This document shows, piece by piece, positions 26,501-35,605 of a stretch of 64,000 nucleotides of DNA. Under the pieces are notes generated by a model. It searched no databases, had not been told where the DNA came from, and was given only the letters and a program-made list of their open reading frames with translations. The DNA is from Corynebacterium glucuronolyticum DSM 44120 (GTDB taxonomy: Bacteria > Actinomycetota > Actinomycetes > Mycobacteriales > Mycobacteriaceae): positions 992,001-1,056,000 of the forward strand of contig NZ_CP047452.1 in NCBI RefSeq assembly GCF_030440595.1, written 5' to 3'. The position numbers and the translations under genes are program-made. Position 1 is the first letter of the stretch; the number at the start of each line of letters is the position of its first letter.

Positions 26501-27385
26501 ACCGATTCCGCCGGGGTTGGTCAGCGAAATCGTCACTCCCTGGAAATCGTCAAGCCCGAGTTCACCTGTACGCGAGCGAGCAACGATGTCTTCGTACTTG
26601 TCGACGAACTCGTGGAAGCTGAGAGACTCGCACTCCTTGATAGCAGCGACAACAAGAGCTCGATCGCCATTCTTTTGCGTGGTGTCTACAGCCAAACCGA
26701 GGTTGATGTGCTCAGGAGTGACAAAGTAGCGTTTGCCGTCCTTTTCCTCGTAGCTAACATTCATCGCCGGATGGATCTGTACAGCCTTGACAATGGCCCA
26801 GCCAATGATGTGGGTGAACGAGATCTTCCCACCGCGCGTGCGCTTGAGGTGGTTGTTGATGATGGAGCGATTCTCAAACATGAGCTTCGCTGGCATGTCC
26901 TTAACCGAGGTCGCGGTAGGAACTTCCAGGGAGATGTCCATGTTCTTGGCTGTTGCCTTGGCGATACCCTTCATCACCTGTTCGCCAGGCTCGGGCTTCT
27001 CGCCGATCTTGCTCAGCGGGGAATGCTCGAGCTTCTTCTTCCACAGCGCCTCTTCTGCATCGCTGAGACGCTTAATCTCAGGGGCAGAGTCGAATGCGTG
27101 CTCCGCAACCTGAACGTGTTCTTCCTGTTCCTCCATGCCGAGCCCGTCCTTGGCGTTTTCAGGCGAGGAGGCCTGCTGTTCAGACGAAGCCTTCGCAGCA
27201 GCAGGCGTGTCAGCCTTGCGGGTCGTCGAGGGGGTGGAGGGGGAGTCGGTGAGACCAGCGGAGGGATTGCCGCCCTTTTCGAAATAGGCCTTCCACTCGT
27301 CATCGACGGACGTGGGGTCCTTCTTGTATTGCTGGTACATGTCATCGACTAGCCATTGATTAGCACCGAAGTCTTGGGTTGTCAC
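23600..27385 (-). CDS. odhA: 2-oxoglutarate dehydrogenase E1 with fused succinyltransferase domain
   Basis: 1261 residues from a GTG. The N-terminal helper segment (FGANQWLVDDMYQQYKKDP) is followed by an Ala/Ser/Pro linker, an E2-type acyltransferase domain (about 120-360) ending in STYDHRVIQG, and a complete ThDP-dependent E1 (AMPHRGRLNVLANI, GDAAFAGLGVVQETLNL, NNQIGFTTTPDSGRSS). There is no lipoyl domain, which is the corynebacterial OdhA/mycobacterial Kgd design: the lipoyl domains come from the pyruvate dehydrogenase E2. It converts 2-oxoglutarate to succinyl-CoA in the TCA cycle and is controlled in C. glutamicum by the FHA protein OdhI. Large antisense open frames here are codon-bias shadows. 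Confidence 0.97.
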   Translation of the reverse strand: MTTQDFGANQWLVDDMYQQYKKDPTSVDDEWKAYFEKGGNPSAGLTDSPSTPSTTRKADTPAAAKASSEQQASSPENAKDGLGMEEQEEHVQVAEHAFDSAPEIKRLSDAEEALWKKKLEHSPLSKIGEKPEPGEQVMKGIAKATAKNMDISLEVPTATSVKDMPAKLMFENRSIINNHLKRTRGGKISFTHIIGWAIVKAVQIHPAMNVSYEEKDGKRYFVTPEHINLGLAVDTTQKNGDRALVVAAIKECESLSFHEFVDKYEDIVARSRTGELGLDDFQGVTISLTNPGGIGTRHSVPRLTKGQGAIIGVGSMDYPAEFQGASADRLAELGVGKLVTITSTYDHRVIQGAESGEFLTDLSKLLVDDAFWDEIFREMQIPHSPMRWAQDVPNIGIDKNTRVAHLIEAYRTRGHLIADTNPLHYIQPGVSAPDHRDLDIETHGLTLWDLDRTFNVGGFAGKERMTLREVLDKLYAAYTLKVGSEYMHILDHDERTWLQDRIEAGLKRPSHAEQKYVLQKLNAAEAFENFLQTKYIGQKRFSLEGAEALIPLMDAVIDTAAGQGLDEAVIAMPHRGRLNVLANIVGKPLRTIFSEFEGNMDPAAPGGSGDVKYHLGAEGEHIQMFGDGEIKVTLAANPSHLEAVDPVHEGIVRAKQDILNKGEGEGGFSVIPIQLHGDAAFAGLGVVQETLNLAQLRGYTVGGTVHIVVNNQIGFTTTPDSGRSSHYATDQGKAYDCPVFHLNGDDPEAVVWVGQLATEYRRRFGKDVFIDMICYRRRGHNEADDPSMTQPRLYELIDNHESVRTTYTRDLIGRGELTDDEVEKVEQDFHDQMETVFDEVKAEGKEKAKAQEGITDSQKLAHSLDTSITKEELLAIGHAYSNVPDGFEIHQRVKNVAKKRTESVEKGGIDWAWGELIAFGSLAGEGKLVRIAGEDTRRGTFTQRHAVLFDPNSGEEWNPIDTYARSREKGGKFLVYNSSLSEYAGMGFEYGYSVGNPDAVVAWEGQFGDFANGAQTIIDEYVSSGEAKWGQLSKVILLLPHGYEGQGPDHSSARIERYLQLCAEGSMTLAQPSEPANYFHLLRRHALGEMKRPLVVFTPKSMLRNKMAVSKPEDFTDVKKFRSVINDPRFVDVDGNVTGEVDKIKKVILCSGKVYWDLEKERQKKKIEDIAIIRIEMLHPLPFNRIREALEVFPNYEELRYVQDEPANQGAWPFMQLYLPELIEDLPRMRRISRRAQSSTATGVAKVHQFEQKALIDEALS

Positions 27386-27733
27386 GGCAGTAGGAACCTC
27401 GCCTCATTTGTCTAGCGGATAAATTTTGATGGTGTACTTCCCGTCCAGTGTAATGGCGCCGGAACGATATCTGTGGTGGATCTGTAGCAGCCAAGACCAC
27501 AAATGGAGTACGCGCATCCGTGTACCTTTCATTGTGGCAGTTTTGGCCCCTTTTTTAAACTCCCACCCGCCCGCGAACGGGGGTTAACCTGGAGAGAAAA
27601 CACGAGACTTCGACCGCGGTCAATCTGGTGGTGTGGTAAGGTTTTACCCCTCCTGTACCCCCAGTGCCTATTATTTCCGCTGTATTGATGTGGTTTTTGC
27701 GCTGTCGTAATTGGCGTGAAAGCGTATGAGGGC

Positions 27734-27748
27734 TATCTCCAGGAGATA
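27734..27748. promoter_or_regulatory. Perfect 15-bp palindrome (possible operator)
   Basis: TATCTCC-A-GGAGATA is a perfect inverted repeat with a one-base centre, the form of a dimer-binding operator. It is about 350 bp upstream of odhA. The regulator is not identifiable. Confidence 0.35.
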
Positions 27749-27892
27749 AATGTCAGTCCGATTTTCTCAAATTACAGACACGCAGGAGACAAATCGCTCC
27801 TTTCAGCCCCGGCCGTAGCGGAGGTCACATTTTTCTAGAAGGCCGATGGCGGGGGGTTAGCACTCTTCGGTCGTTGCAGGCGCAAAGGAGAG

Positions 27893-27940
27893 GACACGGC
27901 ACGCGATGGACACGGCACGCGATGGACACGGTCCGCGATA
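27893..27940. repeat. 16-bp tandem repeat, three copies
   Basis: gacacggcacgcgatg occurs twice exactly (27893-27908, 27909-27924) and once with two changes (27925-27940). It lies about 115 bp past the stop of the ABC exporter gene. Confidence 0.88.
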
Positions 27941-28054
27941 GACCTGTCCATTCGTGGCCGGGCCGCGTGGTTCCTTGTCCGGGGCCGGCAGATGGTGGGG
28001 CACTGGTTTCCTCCACCGAGCATGGCAGCGGGTCGTGGTGCAGGGGGGCCAGCG

Positions 28055-31000
28055 CTACACAGTGATGTGGGTTTGCGCCTTCCACATCCGTGCGTACTCG
28101 CCACCGTGTCGTAGGAGCTCTTCGTGGGTCCCGTCCTCGACGATCACACCGTTATCGACTACAAGGATGCGGTCGGCGTGCTCTGCAGTGGCCAAGCGGT
28201 GGGCGACAACGATTGATGTGCGCCCACGAGTTACACGATCCGAGGCCTCAAGGAACGCGGCCTCGGTTGCGGGATCCAGCGTCGCAGTCGCCTCGTCGAG
28301 AAGCATGATTTGGGGACGCAACATTTCCGCTCGTGCGAGAGCGATGAGCTGACGCTGACCAGAACTTAGGCCGAGGCCACGCTCGCCAATGTGGTGAGTG
28401 AAGCCACCTGGGATTGCAGCGATAGCCGTTAGTGCGCCAACACGGCGCGCCGTGTCTGTGATCTCTTCGCGCGTTGCGTCGGGTTTACCGTAAGCGATAT
28501 TTTCAGCGATTGTTCCGGAAAACAGGTGCGCCTCCTGAGGAACGAAACCGATGTGCTTGCGCCACACCCGAAGTGGGAAATCCTGGATATCTGTTCCGCC
28601 GGCGGTGACCGTCCCAGCTACTGGGTCGTAGAAACGTACGAGGAGTTTAACCAACGTGGATTTGCCGGCGCCGGTTGATCCGACAACAGCAACTGTTGTG
28701 CCCGGGGCAATCCGGACTGACAGATCCTCTGCAACGAGGTGAGACGTTTCGGAATAGCCAAAGTCCACATCGTGGAGCTCGATTGCCCCGTGGGAGGCTT
28801 GGGAGACTTCCTCCACCGAGAGGGTGCCTGTATCGCGAACCGTTGGTTTTGTCGTCAGAAGCTCATGGATGCGCCCGAAGCTCACCTTGGCTCGCTGATA
28901 GCCGTCGAAAAGCATAGACAGTTCCTGAATCGGGCCGAAGAGTAGTCCCATGTACATGAGGAAAGCGACAAGCACGCCGGCGGTGAGCCGACCGGACAGG
29001 ACCGCCTGGGCACCGAAGAAGAGCACTGCTGCTTGTGTCGCCTCGTAGATGAAGCCAATACCGGGGAAATACGTTGCAACGGCGAATTGTGCTTTGATCC
29101 GCGTTTGCCGGTACTGGCGGGAGGCCGCAGTGAAGGAATTCAGAGTGTAGTCCTCCATTCGGTGCACCTGTGCCGTGCGCAGGCCATTGATGGATTCCTG
29201 AAATTCCGCGTTTACCTCTGATATCTGACTGCGAGCCACGCCGTACAGACGAGAGGAAACGGCTCTGAAGACCAGCGTGGCGATGACGATGATCGGGATC
29301 ACTACCACCATGACGAGGGATAGAGATGGATCTGTGGCAACGAGCATGCCGATGATGCCGAACAAGGTCGCGATGGCGACGATACCTTGTGCGAGACCCG
29401 TCTGCAGGAAGGAACTCAGCGCGTCGATATCGGTGGTCATACGTGTCATGATCTTGCCCGACAACGTGCGCTCGAAGAAGTCCATAGATAGCCGCTGCAG
29501 ATGTGCATAGCTGCGGAGACGGAGCGTGTACAGCAGTCGTTCACCGGTACGCGCCGTGAGAATCTGGCGCAGGTAACCCGCGACCCAAGCAATAGCGATG
29601 ATGACGAGGCCTGCACCGGCGACGGCGTACAGTCTGGTGGCGTTGTTGCCGACGATGCCATCGTCGATCGCAACACGGACAAGGTGAGGGAACACGAGAT
29701 CGGCTGCAACCGACACGAGGAGGAGAGCAATGACGGCGATGATCAGCCACCGCGCCGATGCGAACAGTGGCACGAGACGGAATCCGTCCTGCTCTCGTCG
29801 TGCCGCAGCCGAATCCACCTTGGGATCCTCCTTCGCCGGGGGCAGAGCCGCGACATCATCCAGCAGCTTCTTCGACGGTGGTGCCAACGCGGCCATACCA
29901 CCGCCGGCACCCATCCGCATGCCACCACCGCGACGCATCGCGTTCATGCCTGATAACGCGCCGGCGGTACGCGAGGAAAAGCCACCATCTGCCCCTTCGC
30001 TGGCCGGGCTGGACTCTGGCCACAGGTCCTCCATCGTTGGCATATCGGAGTCATCGCAGTCCACGCACAGTGGATTATCTGCTGGCGCTTCGATTTCGGC
30101 AAATCCCTGGTCCATGAGCTCCGCATAGCGCGGGTGACGTGCCATTTCCTCCGGCGTACCGATCGCAGTCACCCGCCCGCCTTCTACAAGCGCAACTCGA
30201 TCAGCCAGCTGAATAGTCGAGGTACGGTGCGCGACAGCAATAATCGTGACATCTCCCATCTTTTCCAGCGCCGAGTAAATGTCTTCCTCGGTGCTGGCAT
30301 CGATGGCGGAGGTTGCGTCGTCGAGAAGCAGAATCGACGGATGCGAGAGGAGCGCGCGAGCCAGTGCTATACGCTGGCGCTGGCCACCCGATAGTGTCAG
30401 ACCCCGCTCGCCGACGACTTCGTCGTACCCATCATCTAACTTCATAATGAAATCGTGCGCCTGCGCTGCGCGCGCGGCAGCCTCGATTTCCTCATCGGAG
30501 TAATCCCCGCCCATCGCGATGTTTTGTCGGATCGTGGCGGAGTAGAGGAATGGATCATCGAAGACGGTAGTCAGTTTTTCGCGCAGATCACGCGAATGGA
30601 TCGAGTCGTACGGAAGTGTCGTCAGAGCGTCTGTGCGTCCAGCAGACACATGATCAGAGCCGGCAACTGTCAGTGAAAGCGAACCATTTATTGGCTCGTA
30701 AAACTTGGATGCCAGCTGAACAAACATGGTCTTTCCCGCTCCAGGGGGACCAACGAGGGCAACAGTTTCCCCGGGTCGGACATCAAGGCTGAAGCCGTTC
30801 AGCACATCGTTATCGGGGTTAGAAAACTCCACGTCAGTTGCGCGGATTCCGAATGGACCCTGTGGTATCTCAGCGGGCTCTTCGGGCTCTGACATTTCTG
30901 GCGCGAGATCGATGACCTCGTAGATACGATCGATGGAGGCGAGCCCCATGGACAGGCGTAGGACCATGTTGGCCAAGCTGCGTGTGAGCATGGTTAACGC

Positions 31001-31900
31001 GGACAAGTAAGTGGTAAATGCCACGAAGGTGCCGATGGTGATCGATCCGGTCATCGCCATGAAACCACCCAGCACGACGTTGAAAATGAGCGCAATCTGG
31101 GGCACCTGCTCAAGTGCCGGCATGTAGCGAGCGCTGACAAAAGCGTTGCGCATCCGGTGGGCGTACAGCTCTTTGCCACGCCGCTCAAGCTCATCGGTTT
31201 CCCGTTCCTCGCCGGCAAATGCCTTGACAACGCGAACACCTGTCACCGTTTCCTCGACATGTTCCGCGAGATCTGCCGCCTTCTGCTGTGCTGACCACGT
31301 TGCGGCGAAAACCGCCGAACGCGAGTGTGCCGTGATCCAGACAAGGATGGGCACGCTCACCAGCGCGACAACGGTAAGCAGCGGGGAAATGAACATCATC
31401 ACGATTAAGGTGAAAATGAGCTTGGCTACGTTGCCGAAGGCCATCGGGAACATCGCCAGGAGAGCCTGCACCATCGTCAGATCCGAGATCGTTCGAGAAA
31501 CGACCTGGCCAGTTCGGATCGAATCCTGCTTCCGCCCGTCCAGTTGTTGCAGAGTATCTAGAACAGCCACACGCATCCGATGCTGGGTGTCGTGTGCCAG
31601 GAAGCCGGCAGCCAGCCGCCGTCCTCCCTGAAAGAAGAAACGGACCGCCGCGCATGCCAAAAGCAGCACAATGATTGCCGTAATTGGTCGGAGTGAGGGC
31701 AAAAGATCCGTCGCTAACGCGGATGTCTTTTGCCCTGTAGCCACATCGACGGCATCGCGGGTGAACAAGGGGATAATGGTTTCAATCGCCACTGTGACTA
31801 CGGCAGAAGCGAAAGCGAGAAACGCCACCACCGGGCGCTGCCACATGGTGGCGAAGAGCTGTGAAATTCTGCCAGATTGCTGTTGGGTTTCATCTGCCAA
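28055..31900 (-). CDS. One-chain double ABC exporter (TMD-NBD-TMD-NBD)
   Basis: 1281 residues. Two complete exporter halves are fused. Half 1: membrane domain (about 20-320), Walker A GPPGAGKT, signature LSGGQ, Walker B ILLLDDATSAID. A linker at about 610-690 contains a Met/Gly/Arg-rich stretch. Half 2: membrane domain, Walker A GSTGAGKS, signature LSSGQ, Walker B IMLLDEATATLD. Half 1 has Asp for the catalytic Glu and half 2 has a changed signature, so one ATP site is degenerate and the other is canonical, as in asymmetric multidrug or lipid exporters. In C. glutamicum a similar long ABC gene follows odhA. Substrate unknown. Confidence 0.93.
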   Translation of the reverse strand: MADETQQQSGRISQLFATMWQRPVVAFLAFASAVVTVAIETIIPLFTRDAVDVATGQKTSALATDLLPSLRPITAIIVLLLACAAVRFFFQGGRRLAAGFLAHDTQHRMRVAVLDTLQQLDGRKQDSIRTGQVVSRTISDLTMVQALLAMFPMAFGNVAKLIFTLIVMMFISPLLTVVALVSVPILVWITAHSRSAVFAATWSAQQKAADLAEHVEETVTGVRVVKAFAGEERETDELERRGKELYAHRMRNAFVSARYMPALEQVPQIALIFNVVLGGFMAMTGSITIGTFVAFTTYLSALTMLTRSLANMVLRLSMGLASIDRIYEVIDLAPEMSEPEEPAEIPQGPFGIRATDVEFSNPDNDVLNGFSLDVRPGETVALVGPPGAGKTMFVQLASKFYEPINGSLSLTVAGSDHVSAGRTDALTTLPYDSIHSRDLREKLTTVFDDPFLYSATIRQNIAMGGDYSDEEIEAAARAAQAHDFIMKLDDGYDEVVGERGLTLSGGQRQRIALARALLSHPSILLLDDATSAIDASTEEDIYSALEKMGDVTIIAVAHRTSTIQLADRVALVEGGRVTAIGTPEEMARHPRYAELMDQGFAEIEAPADNPLCVDCDDSDMPTMEDLWPESSPASEGADGGFSSRTAGALSGMNAMRRGGGMRMGAGGGMAALAPPSKKLLDDVAALPPAKEDPKVDSAAARREQDGFRLVPLFASARWLIIAVIALLLVSVAADLVFPHLVRVAIDDGIVGNNATRLYAVAGAGLVIIAIAWVAGYLRQILTARTGERLLYTLRLRSYAHLQRLSMDFFERTLSGKIMTRMTTDIDALSSFLQTGLAQGIVAIATLFGIIGMLVATDPSLSLVMVVVIPIIVIATLVFRAVSSRLYGVARSQISEVNAEFQESINGLRTAQVHRMEDYTLNSFTAASRQYRQTRIKAQFAVATYFPGIGFIYEATQAAVLFFGAQAVLSGRLTAGVLVAFLMYMGLLFGPIQELSMLFDGYQRAKVSFGRIHELLTTKPTVRDTGTLSVEEVSQASHGAIELHDVDFGYSETSHLVAEDLSVRIAPGTTVAVVGSTGAGKSTLVKLLVRFYDPVAGTVTAGGTDIQDFPLRVWRKHIGFVPQEAHLFSGTIAENIAYGKPDATREEITDTARRVGALTAIAAIPGGFTHHIGERGLGLSSGQRQLIALARAEMLRPQIMLLDEATATLDPATEAAFLEASDRVTRGRTSIVVAHRLATAEHADRILVVDNGVIVEDGTHEELLRHGGEYARMWKAQTHITV

Positions 31901-32371
31901 GGTATGAACACCTTTCTTGATGGGGCCTTAGCATCTAACGCTACGCGAGCTCAGCAGCATTGCGCTGTTTACCTGGATTCGACCAGGGGAAGAACTGGCG
32001 TTTCTGCGTGCCGTGTGCGGTCCGCCCTCGACTGAATCGGGGATACAGAAACAAACGGTTGGAGCAGGAAAGCACAGGAGACTGGTGATGGGGCGGGGGG
32101 AATAGCAGTGGAAATAAATGGAGGTAGAACGACGGCAAAGGTGAGCGTAGGGAGGCACTCACGGCAAGTATCGCCTGCGCGATCAGTAGTATCCCTAACG
32201 GACATCCTCGTGTGCCACATGAACCGTGAAAGAGCGATGGAACACCGGCTGAAGGAGACACCGATACAACGGGAGATGAGCAGCACGTGGGTCTACCGCA
32301 GTACGGTGCCCTTGTGTTCAGTGCACGGACTGTACGAGCGCCGGGTTCCACGGCACCGCAAGCGGCAAAAA
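31901..32371. other. Intergenic region
   Basis: 471 bp between two minus-strand genes. No gene, tRNA or clear terminator seen. It should contain the ABC exporter promoter near 31901-31990. Confidence 0.5.
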
Positions 32372-33220
32372 TTACTCACTGGAGTTTTCGACAACGGTTT
32401 CTGAAAGAACTTCGCCGTCGATGACGGGGTCTATATCTGCGAAATCGCGGGGCAGCGCTCCGAGGGAGGCATGGGCGCTGTCCACAACGTTGTCGGCGAG
32501 CTTCCGGTTGGCAACGGAGCCGAGAACCGCGCCAACCCCCAGGGGCATGAGCTTACCCAGCCACGCCCGGCGGAAGCGCTTATTCATAGACTTCAGTGCT
32601 GATTTCATGAGCTTTTCGTTCACTTCGCTCAGCTTGGGGGCTGAGAACCGGGTGAGGAGAGCCGCCGTCGATGCGCCATTTTCCTGGGATAGGTCACCGA
32701 GAAGCGTGTCCACGATGGCAGTGCCTGAGGATCCTGCCAAAACCATGAGGATGAGGCTGCGACGCTGCTCCGGATCGCTGATGTCTGCCCCGCGAATCAG
32801 TGCGCTGGCCATGGTGTACACGGCGGCGGCATCGAGGAAGGCGAGCGAATCTGCGCCAACAGCGACAGCTCCGTAGACCATACCGATTCCAGGAATACTG
32901 GCGGCAGCTCCAGAACCTGCGCCGGTGGCAGTAGCGACCCTCTTAAAGTGTTTGTCGAGCAGATCTTGCAGCTCTTCTGGGGTGGCATCAGGATTTTTCT
33001 TCTTCAGCCATGACACATACTGCTTAATGGCACCACCCTGGATTTTCACTGCCTTATCCAGTGCAGTAATCACAATGCGACCGATAGCGCCGGCGCGTTC
33101 TTCGAGGACGGCGGCGTCTGTGGGAGCATGCGTAAGATCCTCGGCTGTCCGGGACCCATCTTTCGCCGTGACCTTGTCGTCTTTGGAAAAAAAGTTGCTT
33201 ACTGCATCCATTGTGCCCAT
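32372..33220 (-). CDS. Conserved membrane-associated protein (EcsC-like features)
   Basis: 282 residues, with AAGGA 7 bases before the ATG. The middle part GAAASIPGIGMVYGAVAVGADSLAFLDAAAVY is a glycine/alanine-rich amphipathic or membrane stretch like that in EcsC-type proteins. It is followed by ISDPEQRRSLILMVLAG and a basic segment (KSMNKRFRRAWLGKLMPLGVGAVLG). Function unknown. A protein of this type sits next to the ABC gene in related genomes. No signal peptide. Confidence 0.75.
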   Translation of the reverse strand: MGTMDAVSNFFSKDDKVTAKDGSRTAEDLTHAPTDAAVLEERAGAIGRIVITALDKAVKIQGGAIKQYVSWLKKKNPDATPEELQDLLDKHFKRVATATGAGSGAAASIPGIGMVYGAVAVGADSLAFLDAAAVYTMASALIRGADISDPEQRRSLILMVLAGSSGTAIVDTLLGDLSQENGASTAALLTRFSAPKLSEVNEKLMKSALKSMNKRFRRAWLGKLMPLGVGAVLGSVANRKLADNVVDSAHASLGALPRDFADIDPVIDGEVLSETVVENSSE

Positions 33221-33698
33221 TTTGTGTCCTTACTGTCGCTATCAGCTATTGCTAGTTTATTAGGTTATCGCAGGATTATGTCGTTCTTGTTAGTTGCATG
33301 GTTCGAACCCGGTCGGCACGCTATCAGTTCCGACCAATCGTATAGCTTCCCTCCACGGCCGTGCTCATCCAATGTGTCGCACGTCGCCATCGTGTTCTGC
33401 ACGGCTTTCTGTTTCCGCGTCGAGGAAACAATCCGGTGCGGTCATTTCTACAGCTAGTGTGCCAACTCCGAGTGAACCTCCACACGTACAACACCGCACC
33501 ACGTGAAATTATTCTCCACTCATGTCTCCGGGGCTGCCTGGCGCATAGATAATGTAGCGTCGTGATCACAACCCGGCGCCTCATACTCCACTCCTACAAC
33601 CGGGAGATCAATTCCGGTGGACCGGCTTTCCCCGCAGGGATACCTCGTGTCACACTGTTCCAGAGGGAGGTCGAATACGATGGACGCGGTGTGCTGGA
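33221..33698. other. Intergenic region
   Basis: 478 bp between the aroE-like stop and the preceding promoter region. It contains the palindrome ggttcgaacc (33300-33309), which resembles a tRNA T-loop but is not part of a cloverleaf. Nothing else supported. Confidence 0.5.
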
Positions 33699-34538
33699 TT
33701 AGCCCACAGTTGAGTTACGGGTGTAGCTTTCTGCCTCCTCGACATCTGCTGCCGAGGGCCGTATTCCGGTGTATTTTTCAAACTGCTCGGCGGCCTGCAA
33801 CGCGATGATTTCTCCGCCATTAAGAACGGTCTTTCCTGCCTGCGTAGCGTAGGAGACAAGCGGCGTTTCTACCGGATACGCAACGCAATCAAAGATGATG
33901 TCAGCAGCCGAAATCTCCTCTGTGGTGAAAGACATGTCGTTCGCATTCTCCCCCTTCATCCCCAGGGGTGTGACGTTGACCAGCATTCGAGCACCTTCAG
34001 GCACGGTGGGCGAATATTTCCACCCGTAGCGTGTGGCCAAGCGCGGACCAGTCTCGTGATTACGTGCGACGATGGTACCGGAGAAGCCGGTGTCTGTCAG
34101 GGCTGCGACGACCGCGTTCGCCATGCCGCCACTTCCCCGCACAGCGACGGCATCTGTCGGCTCAATACCTCGTTCCACAACTAGCGTGGAAACAGCGATG
34201 TAATCCGTGTTGAACCCGGTGAGGTAGCCATTGTCATTGACGATCGTGTTCACAGCTTCGATCCTGGAAGCCGATGCATCGACAGCGTCGAGGAGAGGGA
34301 TGACTGACTGCTTGTAGGGCATTGACACCCCTGCACCGCGAATATCCAGACCGCGGATGCCTGCCACAGCCTCTTCAATAGTGCGTGGTGCCACTGCCTT
34401 GTACAGGAAGTTCAGTCCGTATTTGGCGTACAGATAATTGTGGAACCGCACGCCGTGGTTGGAGGGGCGGGTAGCCAAGGAAATGCACAAGGTGGTTTCG
34501 TTGTCGACGATTGCGACCGGGCGTTGAAGTGTACTCAT
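33699..34538 (-). CDS. aroE3: Shikimate dehydrogenase-like protein (AroE family)
   Basis: 279 residues from the ATG beginning MSTLQRPVAI, with GGAAG 5 bases before. Catalytic Lys lies in GVSMPYKQSV and the Asp in GFNTDY. The NADP loop reads VRGSGGMANAV, and the C-terminal GGEIIALQAAEQFE is typical. The shikimate-binding S-x-S-P-x-x-H-N near the N-terminus is altered to TRPSNHGVRFHN, so this belongs to an AroE-like branch whose substrate may differ from shikimate (C. glutamicum keeps a third aroE at this place). Reduces or oxidises a shikimate/quinate-type acid with NADP(H), by inference. Confidence 0.85.
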   Translation of the reverse strand: MSTLQRPVAIVDNETTLCISLATRPSNHGVRFHNYLYAKYGLNFLYKAVAPRTIEEAVAGIRGLDIRGAGVSMPYKQSVIPLLDAVDASASRIEAVNTIVNDNGYLTGFNTDYIAVSTLVVERGIEPTDAVAVRGSGGMANAVVAALTDTGFSGTIVARNHETGPRLATRYGWKYSPTVPEGARMLVNVTPLGMKGENANDMSFTTEEISAADIIFDCVAYPVETPLVSYATQAGKTVLNGGEIIALQAAEQFEKYTGIRPSAADVEEAESYTRNSTVG

Positions 34539-34843
34539 AGTGACTTCCACTGTAGAGAATCACCCACTCGGGGTGCCATGCACCGCAGCAAAAACGCAGC
34601 AAAAATATCAGTGAGCAAGAAAAACTATTCGGTTTGGGATCCGTCCCCGCCACAAGGCTCTTCCGGATAGTCTAGAAGTAACAACGTCACATAGCAGGCG
34701 GAGGCGCGTGGAAAGGGCATGAGTCGTGAGCGCAACTACGAGTAGTGCGGTAGAAATCTGAGATACTCCATCCTCCCCTCAGCCTCCAGTGATGGACACA
34801 GCTAGTAGCACGGAGCGTTTAAGAAGAAAGGAGCCTGGAGCCG

Positions 34844-35605
34844 ATGTCGTTTCTATCGGCCATCGCGGGAGCACACCCTGAGTTGGCTAGTTACATCACA
34901 GCGCCACGTGGCGGGGATGTGCTTTCCCCTTCTGCTTTCTGCCAACCAGACCGTCTTTCATCTGCGGTGAAAGCGACCGGGGACAGCTTGCATATGAACG
35001 GCACTCGCGATGCCACCCAGGTGTGGTTCTACCGATTTGTCAATGCACTTTCCCTGCCGTCGTGTGCCGCCATGGTCGAAGATGAGGTGTGCGCTGACCT
35101 GAGCCTCGAATCCTGCTTAATCACGTGGATGGATCCACTGTGGTACACGATAGAACCGCAAGACACTGTCGCTACCGTGGAGGAATCTGCCCGCACGTAC
35201 GCGTCGACGGTGGCGGCGGTCATCGATGTTCTCACAGATGTCTCTGAGGTTAGGCCGGCGCCGTTGTGGGCACTAGCAGTTGATTCTCCCGTCGATGGTT
35301 TAATCCGGTACGGCATGCGTGACTTTGCTTCCGGGGAAGGCTACGCGCTTGCTCGTGCCTTCCACAGTGCGCTTGTCGACGCTTCTGGTCGCCGTTTGCC
35401 TGATCTTACGGTCCAGGTACTCCGCGAAGGAGAATGGACGGAAGAAGACGTACGTTCAGATGACGATGATGTTTTCCTTCTTTATCATCGTTGCTCCTGC
35501 TGCAAGATCTTCCGGTCACCGGACGCAGATCTGTGCTCGGACTGCCCGCGCCGGGATGCAAAAACCCGCCGGCGAGAAGCCCAGGCGCGTGCACAGTACT
35601 TTTAG
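34844..35605 (+). CDS. FhuF-like 2Fe-2S protein, putative ferric-siderophore reductase
   Basis: 253 residues, with GAAAGGAG 10 bases before the ATG. The C-terminus has the hallmark C219-C220-x10-C231-x2-C234 (in CCKIFRSPDADLCSDC), the unusual [2Fe-2S] site of E. coli FhuF. The N-terminal 200 residues (WFYRFVNALSLPSCAAM, FHSALVDASG) fit the poorly conserved FhuF fold. It would reduce Fe3+ from imported siderophores in the cytoplasm. No siderophore transporter is next to it. Confidence 0.82.
   Translation: MSFLSAIAGAHPELASYITAPRGGDVLSPSAFCQPDRLSSAVKATGDSLHMNGTRDATQVWFYRFVNALSLPSCAAMVEDEVCADLSLESCLITWMDPLWYTIEPQDTVATVEESARTYASTVAAVIDVLTDVSEVRPAPLWALAVDSPVDGLIRYGMRDFASGEGYALARAFHSALVDASGRRLPDLTVQVLREGEWTEEDVRSDDDDVFLLYHRCSCCKIFRSPDADLCSDCPRRDAKTRRREAQARAQYF

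Larger units (their letters stand above)
27386..28054. promoter_or_regulatory. odhA upstream region
   Basis: 669 bp without a supported gene. It must hold the odhA promoter. Visible structures are a palindrome at 27734-27748, tgtggt/accaca arms around 27470-27502, and a 16-bp tandem repeat at 27893-27940 near the ABC-exporter stop. Confidence 0.5.

Noticed and set aside
23588..27352. Two very long plus-strand open frames (545 and 562 codons) opposite odhA
   Set aside because: They are antisense shadows caused by codon bias in the GC-rich odhA gene. They have no ribosome site and no family motifs.
31941..32351. 136-codon minus-strand frame upstream of the ABC exporter
   Set aside because: Cys/Pro/Ser-rich low-complexity translation with no support; probably chance in GC-rich DNA.
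33295..33330. tRNA-like T-loop sequence ggttcgaacccgg
   Set aside because: No acceptor stem, D-arm or anticodon arm can be formed around it on either strand.
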